A DNA stretch of 64,000 bases. Source: Paenibacillaceae bacterium. Lineage in GTDB: Bacteria > Bacillota > Bacilli > Paenibacillales > Paenibacillaceae. Position 1 is the first letter of the stretch. Every line of letters starts with the position of its first letter. The notes under the pieces are model-generated. The model worked only from the letters and a program-made list of their open reading frames with translations. It was not told the origin of the DNA and did no database searches. The position numbers and the translations under genes were made by a program. The stretch spans positions 16,528 through 80,527 of the forward strand of contig REGQ01000060.1 in NCBI GenBank assembly GCA_004134985.1, given 5' to 3'. Positions 63,190 through 64,000 of this stretch are shown here, piece by piece.

Positions 63190-63927
63190 ATGGTGGAGCG
63201 AGACAACCAAGAGATCACAATCAAGCGCCAAGCAGAGTTGCTGGGAATTCACCGTTCCAACGTGTATCGACAACGAGAGCCGCGCCAGGAGACGCCAGAG
63301 AATGTACGCCTGATGCATGAGATTGACACGTTGTACACGAAGCATCCGTATTTCGGTTATCGTCGGATGACCAGCAAATTGCAGGAGCAGGGATGGCCTG
63401 TGAATCGTAAACGCGTTCGACGACTGATGCGCGTGATGGGGATCGAGGTCATCTACCCGGGCCCGAACCTAAGCAAACGCTACCATGCCCAATATATCCG
63501 CCCTTATCTGCTACGCGGGCTAAGCATTGATCGCCCGAATCAGGTCTGGGGCATTGATATTACGTATTTGCGAATGGGCAAAGGCTTCATGTATCTCTTT
63601 GTAATCATCGACTGGTATAGCCGCAAAATCATCGATCACGAGCTCTCAAGTACACTGGAGAAGGCGTTTGTCCTGGCCTGCCTGAAACGAGCGCTGGGGC
63701 GCTGTCAGCCCGAAATCATGAACAGCGACCAGGGCAGCCATTTTACAAATGCAGATTACCTGAATCTGCTCACCACGCACGATGTGAAAGTGTCCATGGA
63801 TGGCAAGGGCCGTGCGCGGGACAACAGTCGTACGGAACGCTTCTTTCGCTCGCTCAAGTATGAGGAAATCTACCTGAATGAATACGAGAATCCACGAGTG
63901 CTGCGCAGAGCGATTACAGCTTATTGA
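63190..63927 (+). pseudogene. IS3-family transposase OrfB, 3' end truncated
   Basis: The catalytic subunit, read in the -1 frame from the A-run (KKNLVSKESAQNRQGMVERD onward). The HTH_21 region (LMHEIDTLYTKHPYFGYRRM) and the DDE triad are intact: first D in WGIDITYLRMGKGFMYLFVI, second in MNSDQGSHFTNADYL, E in DNSRTERFFRSLKYEEIYL. It stops at AITAY, about 30 residues before the usual C-terminus with its YNxxRPH motif. The stop coincides with the start of repeated IS21-like terminal sequence, so the gene has been interrupted. Confidence 0.82.
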
Positions 63928-64000
63928 ATATTTCGATGAAATAGAGCCATCATTCCGGTGATGAGTGAGCCAGGTCTCCGGCGAAAATGAGCCATCCCTC
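63928..64000. mobile_element. End of a probable IS21-type element interrupting IS3 orfB
   Basis: From about 63928 the sequence changes to multiple short repeats, gagccatcattccggtgat, gtgagccaggtctccgg and gcgaaaatgagccatccc. Arrays of GAGCCA...CCGG units are typical of the termini of IS21 (IstAB) elements, where they are transposase binding sites. The rest of the element lies beyond the window. Confidence 0.55.

Overview
The window looks like an accessory, heavily rearranged stretch of a low-to-moderate G+C Firmicute, most likely Paenibacillus or a close relative. I infer this from strong AGGAGG-type ribosome sites, frequent TTG/GTG starts, SLH-domain surface proteins, a LytTR/DUF3021 pair, a VanZ-like protein, a BlaI/BlaR1 pair, and T-rich intrinsic terminators. 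No rRNA or tRNA gene was recognised.

Layout. 1-1859: end of a DUF3021 gene, a LytTR regulator and a GNAT acetyltransferase. 2415-7065: a two-gene McrBC-like (DUF2357 nuclease plus McrB-type AAA+ GTPase) module. 7.7-13.9 kb: type I-C CRISPR effector genes cas3-cas5c-cas8c-cas7c without cas4, cas1 or cas2, and one solitary I-C repeat. 14-23 kb: a truncated NAD(P)-binding protein, a YfbM-like protein, a VanZ protein, a type I signal peptidase, a large PQQ-propeller lipoprotein, a CPBP protease with a MerR regulator, and IS4 and SLH scraps. 23.4-30.2 kb: a duplicated two-component system whose first kinase copy has lost its sensor domain, with a 49-residue-repeat protein between the copies. 30.7-38 kb: a broken RCC1 gene, a group II intron scrap, a 1341-residue lamin-tail/SLH surface protein, TetR plus a ketopantoate-reductase-like enzyme, and an amidohydrolase remnant. 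38.7-43.5 kb: aldo/keto reductase with a divergent MarR regulator and three operator-like palindromes, BlaR1/BlaI with operators, and a resolvase remnant. 43.8-46.7 kb: two decayed large serine recombinases converging on one attachment-like site. 47.4-52.8 kb: a three-gene Rad50-like ATPase / middle protein / DUF4297-like nuclease operon. 53.3-60.2 kb: a complete Wadjet operon jetABCD. 60.4-64 kb: a frameshifted excisionase-like gene, an unrecognised protein with a duplicated N-terminal domain, and an IS3 element cut by what looks like the end of an IS21-type element.

The unifying feature is a short sequence present at least eight times between 7.7 and 44.7 kb, always in the same orientation. 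Read on the minus strand it encodes a C-terminal tail of the form HVEC-C-V-L-L-V-R-stop, like the end of RlmD/RumA-type 23S rRNA uracil methyltransferases. The 3' end of that gene is a known integration site for serine-recombinase elements. The copies separate otherwise unrelated gene cassettes, and one lies directly between two serine recombinase genes. I read the window as a stack of successive insertions into one attachment site, which collected defence modules (McrBC-like, CRISPR I-C), sensors and metabolic cassettes. The two SMC/Rad50-type defence operons lie to the right of this stack.
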